Source: Trinickia dabaoshanensis (GTDB lineage Bacteria; Pseudomonadota; Gammaproteobacteria; Burkholderiales; Burkholderiaceae). Taken from it: DNA of 64,000 nucleotides. Position 1 is the stretch's first letter; every line of letters begins with the position of its first letter. Position numbers and translations under genes: made by a program. Location of the stretch: NCBI RefSeq assembly GCF_002879885.1, contig NZ_PNYA01000002.1, forward strand, positions 124,001 through 188,000, read 5' to 3'. Under the pieces are notes generated by a model, which saw only the letters and a list, made by a program, of their open reading frames with translations, made no database searches and was not told where the DNA came from. Shown in pieces: positions 57,637 to 64,000 of this stretch.

Positions 57637-58473
57637 ATGAGCGATCGACCTGTCCACACGACACCGTTTCGCGTCGCCGCGCTCCAGATGGTCAGCACGC
57701 CCGAGCGCGAGCGCAATCTCGACGACGCCGAGCGCCTGATCGCGCAGGCGGCGGCCGACGGCGCCGGGCTCGTTTTGCTGCCCGAGTATTTTTGCTTCAT
57801 GGGGCACAAGGACGCCGACAAGCTAACCGTGCGCGAGCCGTACGGCGACGGCCCGATTCAGCGCTTTTTGGCGGAGAGCGCGCGTCGCCACGGCGTATGG
57901 GTCATCGGCGGCACCCTGCCGCTGACCGTTACCGACCCGCACGATTGCGCACGCGTCCTCAATACGACGCTCGTGTTCGACCCGAGCGGTCAGAACCGCG
58001 CGCGTTACGACAAGATTCACCTGTTCAACTTCGAAAAGGGCGCCGAATCGTTCGACGAGGCGCGCACGATCCGCCCGGGGAGCGAGGTTTGCACGTTCGA
58101 CGCGCCGTTCGGGCGCGTGGGCTTGTCGGTCTGCTACGATCTGCGCTTTCCCGAGCTGTACCGGCGCATGGGCGATTGCGCGCTGATCGTCGTGCCTTCG
58201 GCGTTCACCTATACGACGGGCCGCGCGCATTGGGAGATGTTGCTGCGCGCTCGCGCCGTCGAAAACCAATGCTACGTGCTCGCCGCGGCTCAAGGCGGCA
58301 CGCACGAAAACGGCCGTCGCACGTGGGGCCACAGTATGTTGATCGACCCGTGGGGCGAGATCTTGGCCGTGCGGGACGAAGGCCCCGGTGTCGTCGCCGG
58401 CGACATCGACCTCGCGCGCATCGACGAAGTGAGGCGCAGCCTTCCCGCTTGGCGCCATCGCGTACTCGCTTAA
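57637..58473 (+). CDS. Nitrilase-superfamily amidase (Nit / deaminated glutathione amidase-like)
   Basis: A 278-residue carbon-nitrogen hydrolase with the full Glu-Lys-Cys triad: E in LLPEYFCF, K in YDKIHLFNF and C in SVCYDLRFPELYR. The last motif is typical of the Nit1 branch, whose members repair deaminated glutathione. The ATG at 57637 gives the family N-terminus FRVAALQM; an upstream ATG at 57580 was rejected. It sits between yhdP and tldD, 24 nt before tldD, in one apparent operon. Confidence 0.9.
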   Translation: MSDRPVHTTPFRVAALQMVSTPERERNLDDAERLIAQAAADGAGLVLLPEYFCFMGHKDADKLTVREPYGDGPIQRFLAESARRHGVWVIGGTLPLTVTDPHDCARVLNTTLVFDPSGQNRARYDKIHLFNFEKGAESFDEARTIRPGSEVCTFDAPFGRVGLSVCYDLRFPELYRRMGDCALIVVPSAFTYTTGRAHWEMLLRARAVENQCYVLAAAQGGTHENGRRTWGHSMLIDPWGEILAVRDEGPGVVAGDIDLARIDEVRRSLPAWRHRVLA

Positions 58474-58497
58474 CCTTTTTCGCATCGAAACGACCGC

Positions 58498-59964
58498 ATG
58501 AACCTGATCGAACCCGGTATCCGCAATCTCGCGACCGCGAAAGACGTCCTGCTAACGCCCTACGGCCTCGACGAGGCGCGCTTGACGCGCACCCTCGCCG
58601 ATATCTTCACGCACCGAGTCGATTACGCCGACTTGTACTTCCAAGCCACGCGCAGCGAAGCGTGGAGCCTCGAGGAAGGGATCGTGAAGTCGGGCAGTTT
58701 CAGCATCGACAAAGGCGTGGGCGTACGCGCCGTCGCGGGCGACCGCACCGCATTCGCCTACTCCGACGATCTGTCCGTCGAAGCGCTCACGCAAGCCGCG
58801 CATGCGACGCGCTCGATCGCCAAAGCCGGCGGCGGGAAACAAAAGATCAAGGTGGCCACCGCGCTCAAAGGCGTGGCGGGACGCGACCTGTATCTAGCGG
58901 CCGACCCGCTGGCCTCGCTCGACGCCACCGAAAAGGTCAAGCTGCTCGAGCGCATCGAGCAGATGGCACGCAGCCGCGACACGCGCATCACGCAAGTGAT
59001 GGCGGGTTTGGCCGGCGAATACGACGTGGTGCTCGTCGCCCGTAGCGACGGCGCGCTCGCGGCCGACGTACGGCCGCTCGTGCGCGTATCGGTCACCGTC
59101 ATCGCCGAGCAAGACGGCCGGCGCGAAATCGGCAGCGGCGGCGGCGGCGGACGCTTCGACTACGGCTACTTTACCGACGACATCCTGGCCCGTTACGTCG
59201 ACGATGCCGTCAAGGCGGCGCTCGTCAATCTGGAAGCCCGCCCGGCCCCGGCCGGCGCGATGACGGTCGTGCTCGGCCCGGGCTGGCCCGGCGTCTTGCT
59301 GCACGAGGCGATCGGCCACGGGCTCGAGGGCGACTTCAACCGCAAGGGCTCGTCGGCATTCGCTGGGCGCATCGGCGAGCGCGTCGCGGCCAAGGGCGTG
59401 ACCGTCGTGGACGACGGCACGCTGCCGAATCGCCGCGGCTCGCTCAATATCGACGACGAAGGCAATCCGACTCAATGCACGACGCTGATCGAGGACGGCG
59501 TGCTCAAGGGCTACATCCAGGATACGTTGAACGCGCGGCTGATGAAAATGCCGGTGACGGGCAACGCCCGGCGCGAGTCGTACGCCGCGTTGCCGATGCC
59601 GCGCATGACGAACACGTACATGCTGGCGGGCGACAAGGCGCCGCAAGAGATCATCGAATCGGTCAAGCACGGGCTCTATGCCGTGAATTTCGGCGGCGGC
59701 CAGGTCGACATCACGAATGGGAAGTTCGTGTTCTCGGCCTCCGAGGCCTACATGATCGAAAACGGCAAGGTCACCTACCCCGTCAAAGGCGCGACGCTGA
59801 TCGGCAGCGGCCCCGAGTCGCTCAAATACGTCAGCATGATCGGCAACGACATGGCGCTCGATACGGGCGTGGGTGTATGCGGCAAGGAAGGCCAGAGCGT
59901 CCCCGTCGGCGTGGGTCAACCGACGCTGCGGATCGACAATCTGACGGTCGGCGGCACGATCTAA
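58498..59964 (+). CDS. tldD: Metalloprotease TldD
   Basis: TldD is the catalytic subunit of the TldD/TldE(PmbA) protease, which processes unfolded peptides such as microcin precursors and CcdA. The 488-residue protein has the zinc motif H-E-x-x-x-H in [13 protein letters not shown] near residue 265, the Gly-rich [14 protein letters not shown] segment, and the conserved end of the family. PmbA is not in the window. A perfect hairpin follows the stop. Confidence 0.96.
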   Translation: MNLIEPGIRNLATAKDVLLTPYGLDEARLTRTLADIFTHRVDYADLYFQATRSEAWSLEEGIVKSGSFSIDKGVGVRAVAGDRTAFAYSDDLSVEALTQAAHATRSIAKAGGGKQKIKVATALKGVAGRDLYLAADPLASLDATEKVKLLERIEQMARSRDTRITQVMAGLAGEYDVVLVARSDGALAADVRPLVRVSVTVIAEQDGRREIGSGGGGGRFDYGYFTDDILARYVDDAVKAALVNLEARPAPAGAMTVVLGPGWPGVLLHEAIGHGLEGDFNRKGSSAFAGRIGERVAAKGVTVVDDGTLPNRRGSLNIDDEGNPTQCTTLIEDGVLKGYIQDTLNARLMKMPVTGNARRESYAALPMPRMTNTYMLAGDKAPQEIIESVKHGLYAVNFGGGQVDITNGKFVFSASEAYMIENGKVTYPVKGATLIGSGPESLKYVSMIGNDMALDTGVGVCGKEGQSVPVGVGQPTLRIDNLTVGGTI

Positions 59965-59968
59965 TTTG

Positions 59969-59999
59969 CGCGGCGATGCATGTTTCTTGCATCGCCGCG
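59969..59999 (+). terminator. Intrinsic terminator after tldD
   Basis: CGCGGCGATGCA pairs with TGCATCGCCGCG around a 7-nt loop, a perfect 12-bp stem starting 4 nt after the tldD stop and followed by a short T-rich stretch (TCGTTTT). Confidence 0.75.
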
Positions 60000-60039
60000 T
60001 CGTTTTACGCGGAGATTCCGCATTGTTTAGGCCCACAAC

Positions 60040-60068
60040 TTGCCGCCCGCGCCTAACCGGCGTATAAA
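60040..60068 (+). promoter_or_regulatory. Sigma-70 promoter of the aroG leader
   Basis: TTGCCG (60040-60045) and TATAAA (60063-60068) are separated by 17 nt. The predicted transcription start is near 60075, about 30 nt before the leader peptide ATG and well after the tldD terminator. Confidence 0.65.
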
Positions 60069-60103
60069 GTGGAACGCACCTTTTAACGAGCCTCATCCCT
60101 GCC

Positions 60104-60178
60104 ATGTCGCCGAAGTTTCATTTTCACTTTTACTTCTTTTGGCATCTCAGTCCGCTGGCGGATCGAGAGGGGTGTTAG
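60104..60178 (+). CDS. aroG leader peptide (aromatic amino acid attenuator)
   Basis: A 24-codon ORF from ATG to TAG between the promoter and the terminator of aroG. Codons 5 to 13 read F-H-F-H-F-Y-F-F-W: five Phe, one Tyr and one Trp within nine codons, far above chance. Such leader peptides (for example pheL and trpL) sense charged-tRNA supply by ribosome stalling. The last third (Leu-Ser-Pro-Leu-Ala-Asp-Arg) encodes the RNA arm at 60153-60161 that can pair with the terminator. The ribosome-binding site is weak (ACGAG). The short length hides it from most gene finders. Confidence 0.8.
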   Translation: MSPKFHFHFYFFWHLSPLADREGC

Positions 60179-60235
60179 CGCGTAACGCGAACCCGAATTC
60201 CCGAAAAACCGCCAGCGACCCTGGCGGTTTTTTTT
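60153..60235 (+). promoter_or_regulatory. Transcription attenuator of aroG (antiterminator/terminator switch)
   Basis: The terminator stem AAAAACCGCCAG (60204-60215) pairs perfectly with CTGGCGGTTTTT (60221-60232), and T-run 60228-60235 follows. Its 5' part CCGCCAGCG (60209-60217) is also exactly complementary to CGCTGGCGG (60153-60161) inside the leader gene. A ribosome stalled on the Phe/Tyr/Trp codons leaves 60153-60161 free, so the antiterminator forms and aroG is transcribed. A ribosome that reaches the stop covers that arm, and the terminator forms. Confidence 0.8.
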
Positions 60236-60291
60236 CGCCACCGCAGGTCGAACGAGAGGCGAGCCCCGTACCCGATGAGGAGAAGCACAAC

Positions 60292-61365
60292 ATGCCCCCG
60301 CACAATACCGATGATGTCCGTATCCGCGAGTTGAAGGAACTCACGCCGCCCGCGCATTTGATTCGCGAGTTCGCGTGCACCGAAGCGGTCTCCGATCTCA
60401 TCTACGGCACGCGCCGCGCGCTGCATCGAATCTTGCACGGCATGGACGATCGGCTCATCGTGATCATCGGGCCGTGTTCGATCCACGATCCGAAGGCCGC
60501 GCTCGAATACGCGAGCCGCCTCGTGCAGGAGCGCAAACGCTTCGCCGGTGAACTCGAAATCGTGATGCGGGTGTACTTCGAAAAACCGCGTACGACGGTG
60601 GGCTGGAAAGGCCTCATCAACGATCCGTATCTCGACAACAGCTTCAAGATCAACGATGGGCTGCGCGCCGCGCGCGAGCTGCTCGTCGGCATCAACGAGA
60701 TGGGGCTGCCCGCGGGCACCGAATACCTGGACATGATCAGCCCGCAATACATCGCCGATCTCGTCTCGTGGGGGGCGATCGGCGCTCGGACCACCGAGTC
60801 GCAAGTGCACCGTGAGTTGGCGTCGGGGCTGTCGTGCCCGGTGGGCTTCAAGAACGGCACCGACGGCAACGTCAAGATCGCGGTCGACGCGATCAAGGCC
60901 GCCTCTCAGCCGCACCATTTCCTGTCGGTCACGAAGGGCGGCCACTCGGCCATCGTCTCGACGGCCGGCAACGAAGACTGCCACGTGATTTTGCGCGGCG
61001 GCAAGGCGCCGAACTACGATGCGGCCAGCGTGGACGCGGCATGCGCCGACATCGGCCGCGCGGGGCTCGCCGCGCGGCTGATGATCGACGCCAGCCACGC
61101 CAATAGCTCGAAGAAGCACGAGAATCAGATTCCCGTTTGCGCGGACATCGGCCGCCAAGTGGCCGGCGGCGACGAGCGCATCGTCGGCGTGATGGTCGAG
61201 TCGCACCTCGTCGGCGGCCGCCAGGATCTGCAGCCGAACTGCACGTTGACCTACGGCCAAAGCATCACCGACGCCTGCATCGGCTGGGACGAAAGCGTCG
61301 CCGTGTTGGAAGGGCTCGCGGACAGCGTCAAGCAGCGGCGCATCGCGCGCGGCAGCGGCAACTAA
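60292..61365 (+). CDS. aroG: 3-deoxy-7-phosphoheptulonate synthase (DAHP synthase, class I)
   Basis: The enzyme joins phosphoenolpyruvate and erythrose 4-phosphate in the first step of the shikimate pathway. The 357-residue protein has the class I motifs IIGPCSIHDPKAALEYA, VMRVYFEKPRTTVGWKGL and the metal/PEP-binding DASHANSSKKH. The ATG at 60292 has AGGAG 9 nt upstream; a frame extension of 84 codons back through the terminator was rejected. Expression is predicted to be controlled by the aromatic-residue attenuator upstream; the Phe bias fits a Phe-responsive isozyme. Confidence 0.96.
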   Translation: MPPHNTDDVRIRELKELTPPAHLIREFACTEAVSDLIYGTRRALHRILHGMDDRLIVIIGPCSIHDPKAALEYASRLVQERKRFAGELEIVMRVYFEKPRTTVGWKGLINDPYLDNSFKINDGLRAARELLVGINEMGLPAGTEYLDMISPQYIADLVSWGAIGARTTESQVHRELASGLSCPVGFKNGTDGNVKIAVDAIKAASQPHHFLSVTKGGHSAIVSTAGNEDCHVILRGGKAPNYDAASVDAACADIGRAGLAARLMIDASHANSSKKHENQIPVCADIGRQVAGGDERIVGVMVESHLVGGRQDLQPNCTLTYGQSITDACIGWDESVAVLEGLADSVKQRRIARGSGN

Positions 61366-61378
61366 TCGAGCCAAACGA

Positions 61379-61408
61379 ACGGCCGGCTGCCCGATGGGCA
61401 CCGGCCGT
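61379..61408. terminator. Hairpin between convergent aroG and hmp
   Basis: ACGGCCGG pairs with CCGGCCGT, with an inner TGCCC/GGGCA stem around a 3-nt loop, 13 bp in all with one bulge. It starts 14 nt after the aroG stop. There is no T-run, so termination efficiency is uncertain. Confidence 0.55.
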
Positions 61409-61439
61409 GCGAACCTCTCGACGCTTTCAGCGACTTCGA

Positions 61440-62648
61440 TCAGGCCAAAGCGCCCGATCCGAACACTTCGCTGTGAATGCGCGCCGGATCGACGCCGAGC
61501 GCCACCAGTGCGTCGCGCTGCGCCTGCATGAAAGCCATCGGCCCGCACAGGTAGTAATCGGCATCGGGCAGAACGGCTTGCTCGGCGATGCGGGAGAAGT
61601 CGATCCGGCCTTCGAAGTCGTAATCGACGCCTTGACGGTCGGTTGCGCCCACCTCTTCGTAGAACACCGCGCGCGAAACGTTCGCATTCGTCGCCAAGGT
61701 TTGCGCGAGCCATTGCTTGAACGCATGGACCTTGCCGTTACGGCAAGCATGCACGAAGGCCACGCGGCGCGTGCTGCCCTCGGCGGCCAGCGTCGAAAGC
61801 ATCGACATCATCGGCGTAATGCCGACCCCGCCCGAAATGAGGACGACCGGCGTCGACTTCGTGCGATCGAGGCGGAAGTCGCCCATTGGCGCGGTGACTT
61901 CGACGATGCTGCCCTCTTCCACGCCTTCATGCAAAAGGGTCGAGAGACGGCCGGCGGGAACCGCCTCGTTGCCGGCTTCGCGCTTGACCGAAATCCGAAG
62001 CCACTTGCCGTGAGGCGCATCGGACAGGCTGTACTGACGGGGCTGATCGACGCCGAGTTCACCCACGTAACGCTTCACGGTCACGTACTGGCCGGGCTCG
62101 AAACCGGCCGCCTGGGCACCATCGGCCGGCGTCAGATAAAACGACGTGATCTCGTCGCTTTCCACGACCTTGCGCGAGACGATGAACGGACGATATCCGC
62201 TCCATGCCGCGTTGTCGTAGAGCTTGGCTTCCGCGCCGATCATGATTTGCGCGAGCTGAGCATAGGCTGCGCGCCAGGCCTCGAGCGTCGCTGCGTCGAC
62301 GGCGTCACCGAGCACCTCCACGACCGATGCAAGCAGGTTTTCGCCGACGATCGGGTAATGTTCGGGGCGAATGTTCAAGCTGGCATGCTTGTGCGTGATC
62401 CGGCCGACAGCCGATCCAAGCGCGCCGAGGTTATCGATATTGGCGGCGTACGCGTAGACGGCGCGCGCGAGGACATCGGCTTGGCTTCCGCTCTCTTGGT
62501 GCGTTTGATTGAACAGATTGCGCAGTTCGGGGCGGTTCGCGAACATGCGACGATAAAAATGCTTCGTGATCGTCGCACCGTGCTCGGCGAAGACGGGGGC
62601 GGTGGCTTTGACGCGGGAAATTTGGTCAGGCGTAAGGGCGGAGGTCAT
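61440..62648 (-). CDS. hmp: Flavohaemoglobin nitric oxide dioxygenase
   Basis: Hmp converts nitric oxide to nitrate using O2 and NAD(P)H. The 402-residue protein has a globin domain (about 1-140, with the ITHKHASLNI region holding the proximal haem His) and a ferredoxin-reductase-like FAD domain (RQYSLSDAPHGKW). The NAD domain has GGVGITPMMSML and YLCGPMAFM. GAGGAA lies 10 nt before the ATG. A 23-bp NsrR-type operator sits 20 nt upstream, so nitric oxide induction is expected. Confidence 0.97.
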   Translation of the reverse strand: MTSALTPDQISRVKATAPVFAEHGATITKHFYRRMFANRPELRNLFNQTHQESGSQADVLARAVYAYAANIDNLGALGSAVGRITHKHASLNIRPEHYPIVGENLLASVVEVLGDAVDAATLEAWRAAYAQLAQIMIGAEAKLYDNAAWSGYRPFIVSRKVVESDEITSFYLTPADGAQAAGFEPGQYVTVKRYVGELGVDQPRQYSLSDAPHGKWLRISVKREAGNEAVPAGRLSTLLHEGVEEGSIVEVTAPMGDFRLDRTKSTPVVLISGGVGITPMMSMLSTLAAEGSTRRVAFVHACRNGKVHAFKQWLAQTLATNANVSRAVFYEEVGATDRQGVDYDFEGRIDFSRIAEQAVLPDADYYLCGPMAFMQAQRDALVALGVDPARIHSEVFGSGALA

Positions 62649-62667
62649 CGTTTCGGCGTTCCTCGTT

Positions 62668-62690
62668 AAGATGCATCAAGAATACATGTT
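62668..62690 (-). promoter_or_regulatory. NsrR-type operator upstream of hmp
   Basis: An 11-1-11 imperfect palindrome, AAGATGCATCA-A-GAATACATGTT, close to the known NsrR pattern of AAGATGCAT-type half sites (left half AAGATGCAT, right half on the other strand AACATGTAT). It lies 20-42 nt before the hmp ATG and overlaps the likely promoter, consistent with repression relieved by nitric oxide. Confidence 0.75.
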
Positions 62691-62799
62691 AACAAAGCCC
62701 GCACCCCATACGACACATTGTCGCAGGGCAGCACGCCGTGAACGGTGCGGCCGATCTGCTTTTAGGCCCCGGCGGTGCGTTTGATCTGCTGCAGCCGCG

Positions 62800-63354
62800 T
62801 CAGGGGACGCGGCGCTGGGGTTGCCAAAGCACGTCGCCGCCCCCACCCGCCCGATTCAGTACCCGCGACAGCACGAACAGCAAGTCGGATAAGCGATTGA
62901 CGTACCGGCGCGGCGCATCGGCGAGCGGCTGGGTATTGCCGAGCGTCACGATTGCGCGCTCGGCCCGGCGGCAAACCGTCCGGCACACGTGCGCCAGCGC
63001 GGCGGCGCGCGTGCCGCCCGGCAAAATGAACTCTTTCAGCGGCGGCAAATCGGCGTTGTAGCGCTCGAGCCAGCCATCGAGCCGAGCCAAATGCGCATCG
63101 CCGATCACGGCATGGCCGGGAATGCAGATCTCGCCGCCCAAGTCGAACAAGTCGTGCTGGATGGCGGTTAGTGCCTCTTGCACGTCGGCCGGCAACGGCT
63201 CGGTGAGCAAGACGCCGATGTGCGAATTGAGTTCGTCGACATCGCCCATCGCGGCGACGCGCGCATCGTCCTTGGGCACGCGGCTGCCGTCGCCGAGCCC
63301 TGTCGTGCCGTCGTCGCCCGTGCGCGTGGCGATCTTGCTCAAGCGGTGGCCCAT
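62800..63354 (-). CDS. PduO-type cob(I)alamin adenosyltransferase
   Basis: The enzyme transfers the adenosyl group of ATP to cob(I)alamin, making coenzyme B12. The 184-residue protein has the PduO motifs KIATRTGDDGTTGLGDGSRV (ATP-binding) and the C-terminal RRAERAIVTLG and NRLSDLLFVLSRVLN. The ATG at 63354 has AGGAG 8 nt upstream, deciding against an 11-codon longer form. No cobalamin riboswitch was seen. It is followed by hmp on the same strand after 151 nt, but each gene appears to have its own promoter. Confidence 0.92.
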   Translation of the reverse strand: MGHRLSKIATRTGDDGTTGLGDGSRVPKDDARVAAMGDVDELNSHIGVLLTEPLPADVQEALTAIQHDLFDLGGEICIPGHAVIGDAHLARLDGWLERYNADLPPLKEFILPGGTRAAALAHVCRTVCRRAERAIVTLGNTQPLADAPRRYVNRLSDLLFVLSRVLNRAGGGGDVLWQPQRRVP

Positions 63355-63410
63355 GTTTGTCGCTCCTCGTATCCATTGATGGCGCATTGGCGCTTTGCCG
63401 CCGCCGACCC

Positions 63411-63439
63411 ATTATAGGCGGGCGTGAAAGCGCCTCGAA
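63411..63439 (-). promoter_or_regulatory. Promoter of the cobalamin adenosyltransferase gene
   Basis: On the minus strand a perfect TATAAT (63411-63416) has TTCGAG 17 nt upstream as a weak -35. The predicted start is about 50 nt before the ATG. Confidence 0.5.
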
Positions 63440-63622
63440 TCGCCGCTCGGCTAGGCCTTCCGGCCAATTCTGACGGCCCGGCGATCGGCGTAGAATGAAC
63501 GCAAGCTTCGAACGGAGCGCTTGGCCCGGCGTCGTTTCCGCGCCGCGCGCCGTCCGTTCGATTACACCGACATACGAATGCGCGATACCTCGATAAACGC
63601 CTCGCGCTGGGAGACGCTATCC

Positions 63623-64000
63623 GTGAACCACCCCGTGCCTCCGGCCGCCGTTCGCCCCCGCCGGCCGTTTCCCTCGGAACTGCTGTCCGCCTTGCAAGCG
63701 CAATTCGGTGAACGCGTCTCCACCTCGGAGGCCGTACGCGCGCATCACGGCCGCGACGAATCCCCGTTCGATCCGCAATTGCCCGACGCCGTCGTCTTTG
63801 CCCAAAGCACGGAGGAAGTGCGCGCGATCGTCGAGTCGTGCGCCCGCTATGACGTGCCGATCATTCCCTACGGCAACGGCTCCTCGCTCGAGGGGCAGCT
63901 ACTTGCCGTCGAAGGCGGCGTGAGTATCGACTTGTCGGGCATGAACCGCATCGTATCGATCGCGGCGCAAGACATGACGGCCACCGTCGAGGCCGGCGTC
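63623..64000 (+). CDS. FAD-linked 2-hydroxyacid (D-lactate/glycolate) dehydrogenase, N-terminal part
   Basis: The gene runs off the right edge; 126 codons are visible. The FAD-binding PCMH fold is evident in VVFAQSTEEVRAIVESC and in IIPYGNGSSLEGQL, followed by GGVSIDLSGMNRIV. This resembles the cytochrome-linked D-lactate dehydrogenase/GlcD group, which feeds electrons from 2-hydroxyacids to the respiratory chain. The GTG at 63623 is chosen because GGGAGA lies 8 nt upstream. An in-frame ATG at 63578 lacks such a site but would add 15 residues. Confidence 0.85.
   Translation, partial: MNHPVPPAAVRPRRPFPSELLSALQAQFGERVSTSEAVRAHHGRDESPFDPQLPDAVVFAQSTEEVRAIVESCARYDVPIIPYGNGSSLEGQLLAVEGGVSIDLSGMNRIVSIAAQDMTATVEAGV

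Noticed and set aside
63355-63622. Cobalamin riboswitch near the adenosyltransferase gene
   Set aside because: No B12-box-like sequence or multi-stem structure is visible; a simple TATAAT promoter and AGGAG site account for the leader.
1-64000. tRNA, rRNA, insertion sequence, prophage or CRISPR array
   Set aside because: No cloverleaf, transposase, integrase, attachment repeat or regularly spaced repeat was seen on either strand.

Overview
The window is about 64 kb of high-GC, gene-dense chromosome from a member of the Burkholderiaceae (Burkholderia, Paraburkholderia, Trinickia or a close relative). Three things point there: the beta-proteobacterial gene orders hrcA-hemH-hslR-grpE-dnaK-dnaJ and pcnB-folK-dNK-panB, the Burkholderia-type type VI secretion locus, and the many GTG/TTG starts. 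The genus cannot be fixed from the sequence alone. No rRNA, tRNA, insertion sequence, prophage or CRISPR array was found.

1-22.8 kb: the tail of an alpha/beta hydrolase gene is followed by a nearly complete type VI secretion system (T6SS). One arm runs rightward (tagX, tssM, tagF, an OmpA-family gene). It meets a long leftward operon (tagM-like lipoprotein, tssB, tssC, hcp, tssE, tssF, tssG, tssH, tssA). A third unit, tssJ-tssK-tssL, diverges from that operon across an AT-rich regulatory gap. A RelE/ParE-type toxin-antitoxin pair sits at the convergent junction. No vgrG, PAAR or recognisable effector gene lies in the window, so the spike must be encoded elsewhere. Strong RNA hairpins flank hcp.

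22.8-40 kb: housekeeping genes. These are an MDR oxidoreductase, a SulP transporter, a ParB-like protein, DedA, mutL-miaA, purM, an AI-2E/PerM permease with hda, a HAD phosphatase, then pcnB-folK-deoxynucleoside kinase-panB, and a pabB-pabC fusion.

40-47.5 kb: the heat-shock chaperone block dnaJ, dnaK, grpE, hslR, hemH and hrcA, all leftward. Two sigma-32-type promoters with 13-nt spacers are visible, one before grpE and one before dnaK. A 53-codon gene for a small exported protein lies between grpE and hslR on the other strand.

47.7-64 kb: nadK, recN, glnE, the AsmA-like yhdP, a nitrilase-family amidase, tldD, aroG, the flavohaemoglobin gene hmp, a PduO-type cobalamin adenosyltransferase and the start of an FAD-linked 2-hydroxyacid dehydrogenase. 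The most striking regulatory signal is upstream of aroG. A sigma-70 promoter is followed by a 24-codon leader peptide gene packed with Phe, Tyr and Trp codons, then a strong terminator whose 5' arm can pair instead with the end of the leader gene. This is a textbook layout for attenuation by aromatic amino acids. hmp carries a good NsrR-type operator.
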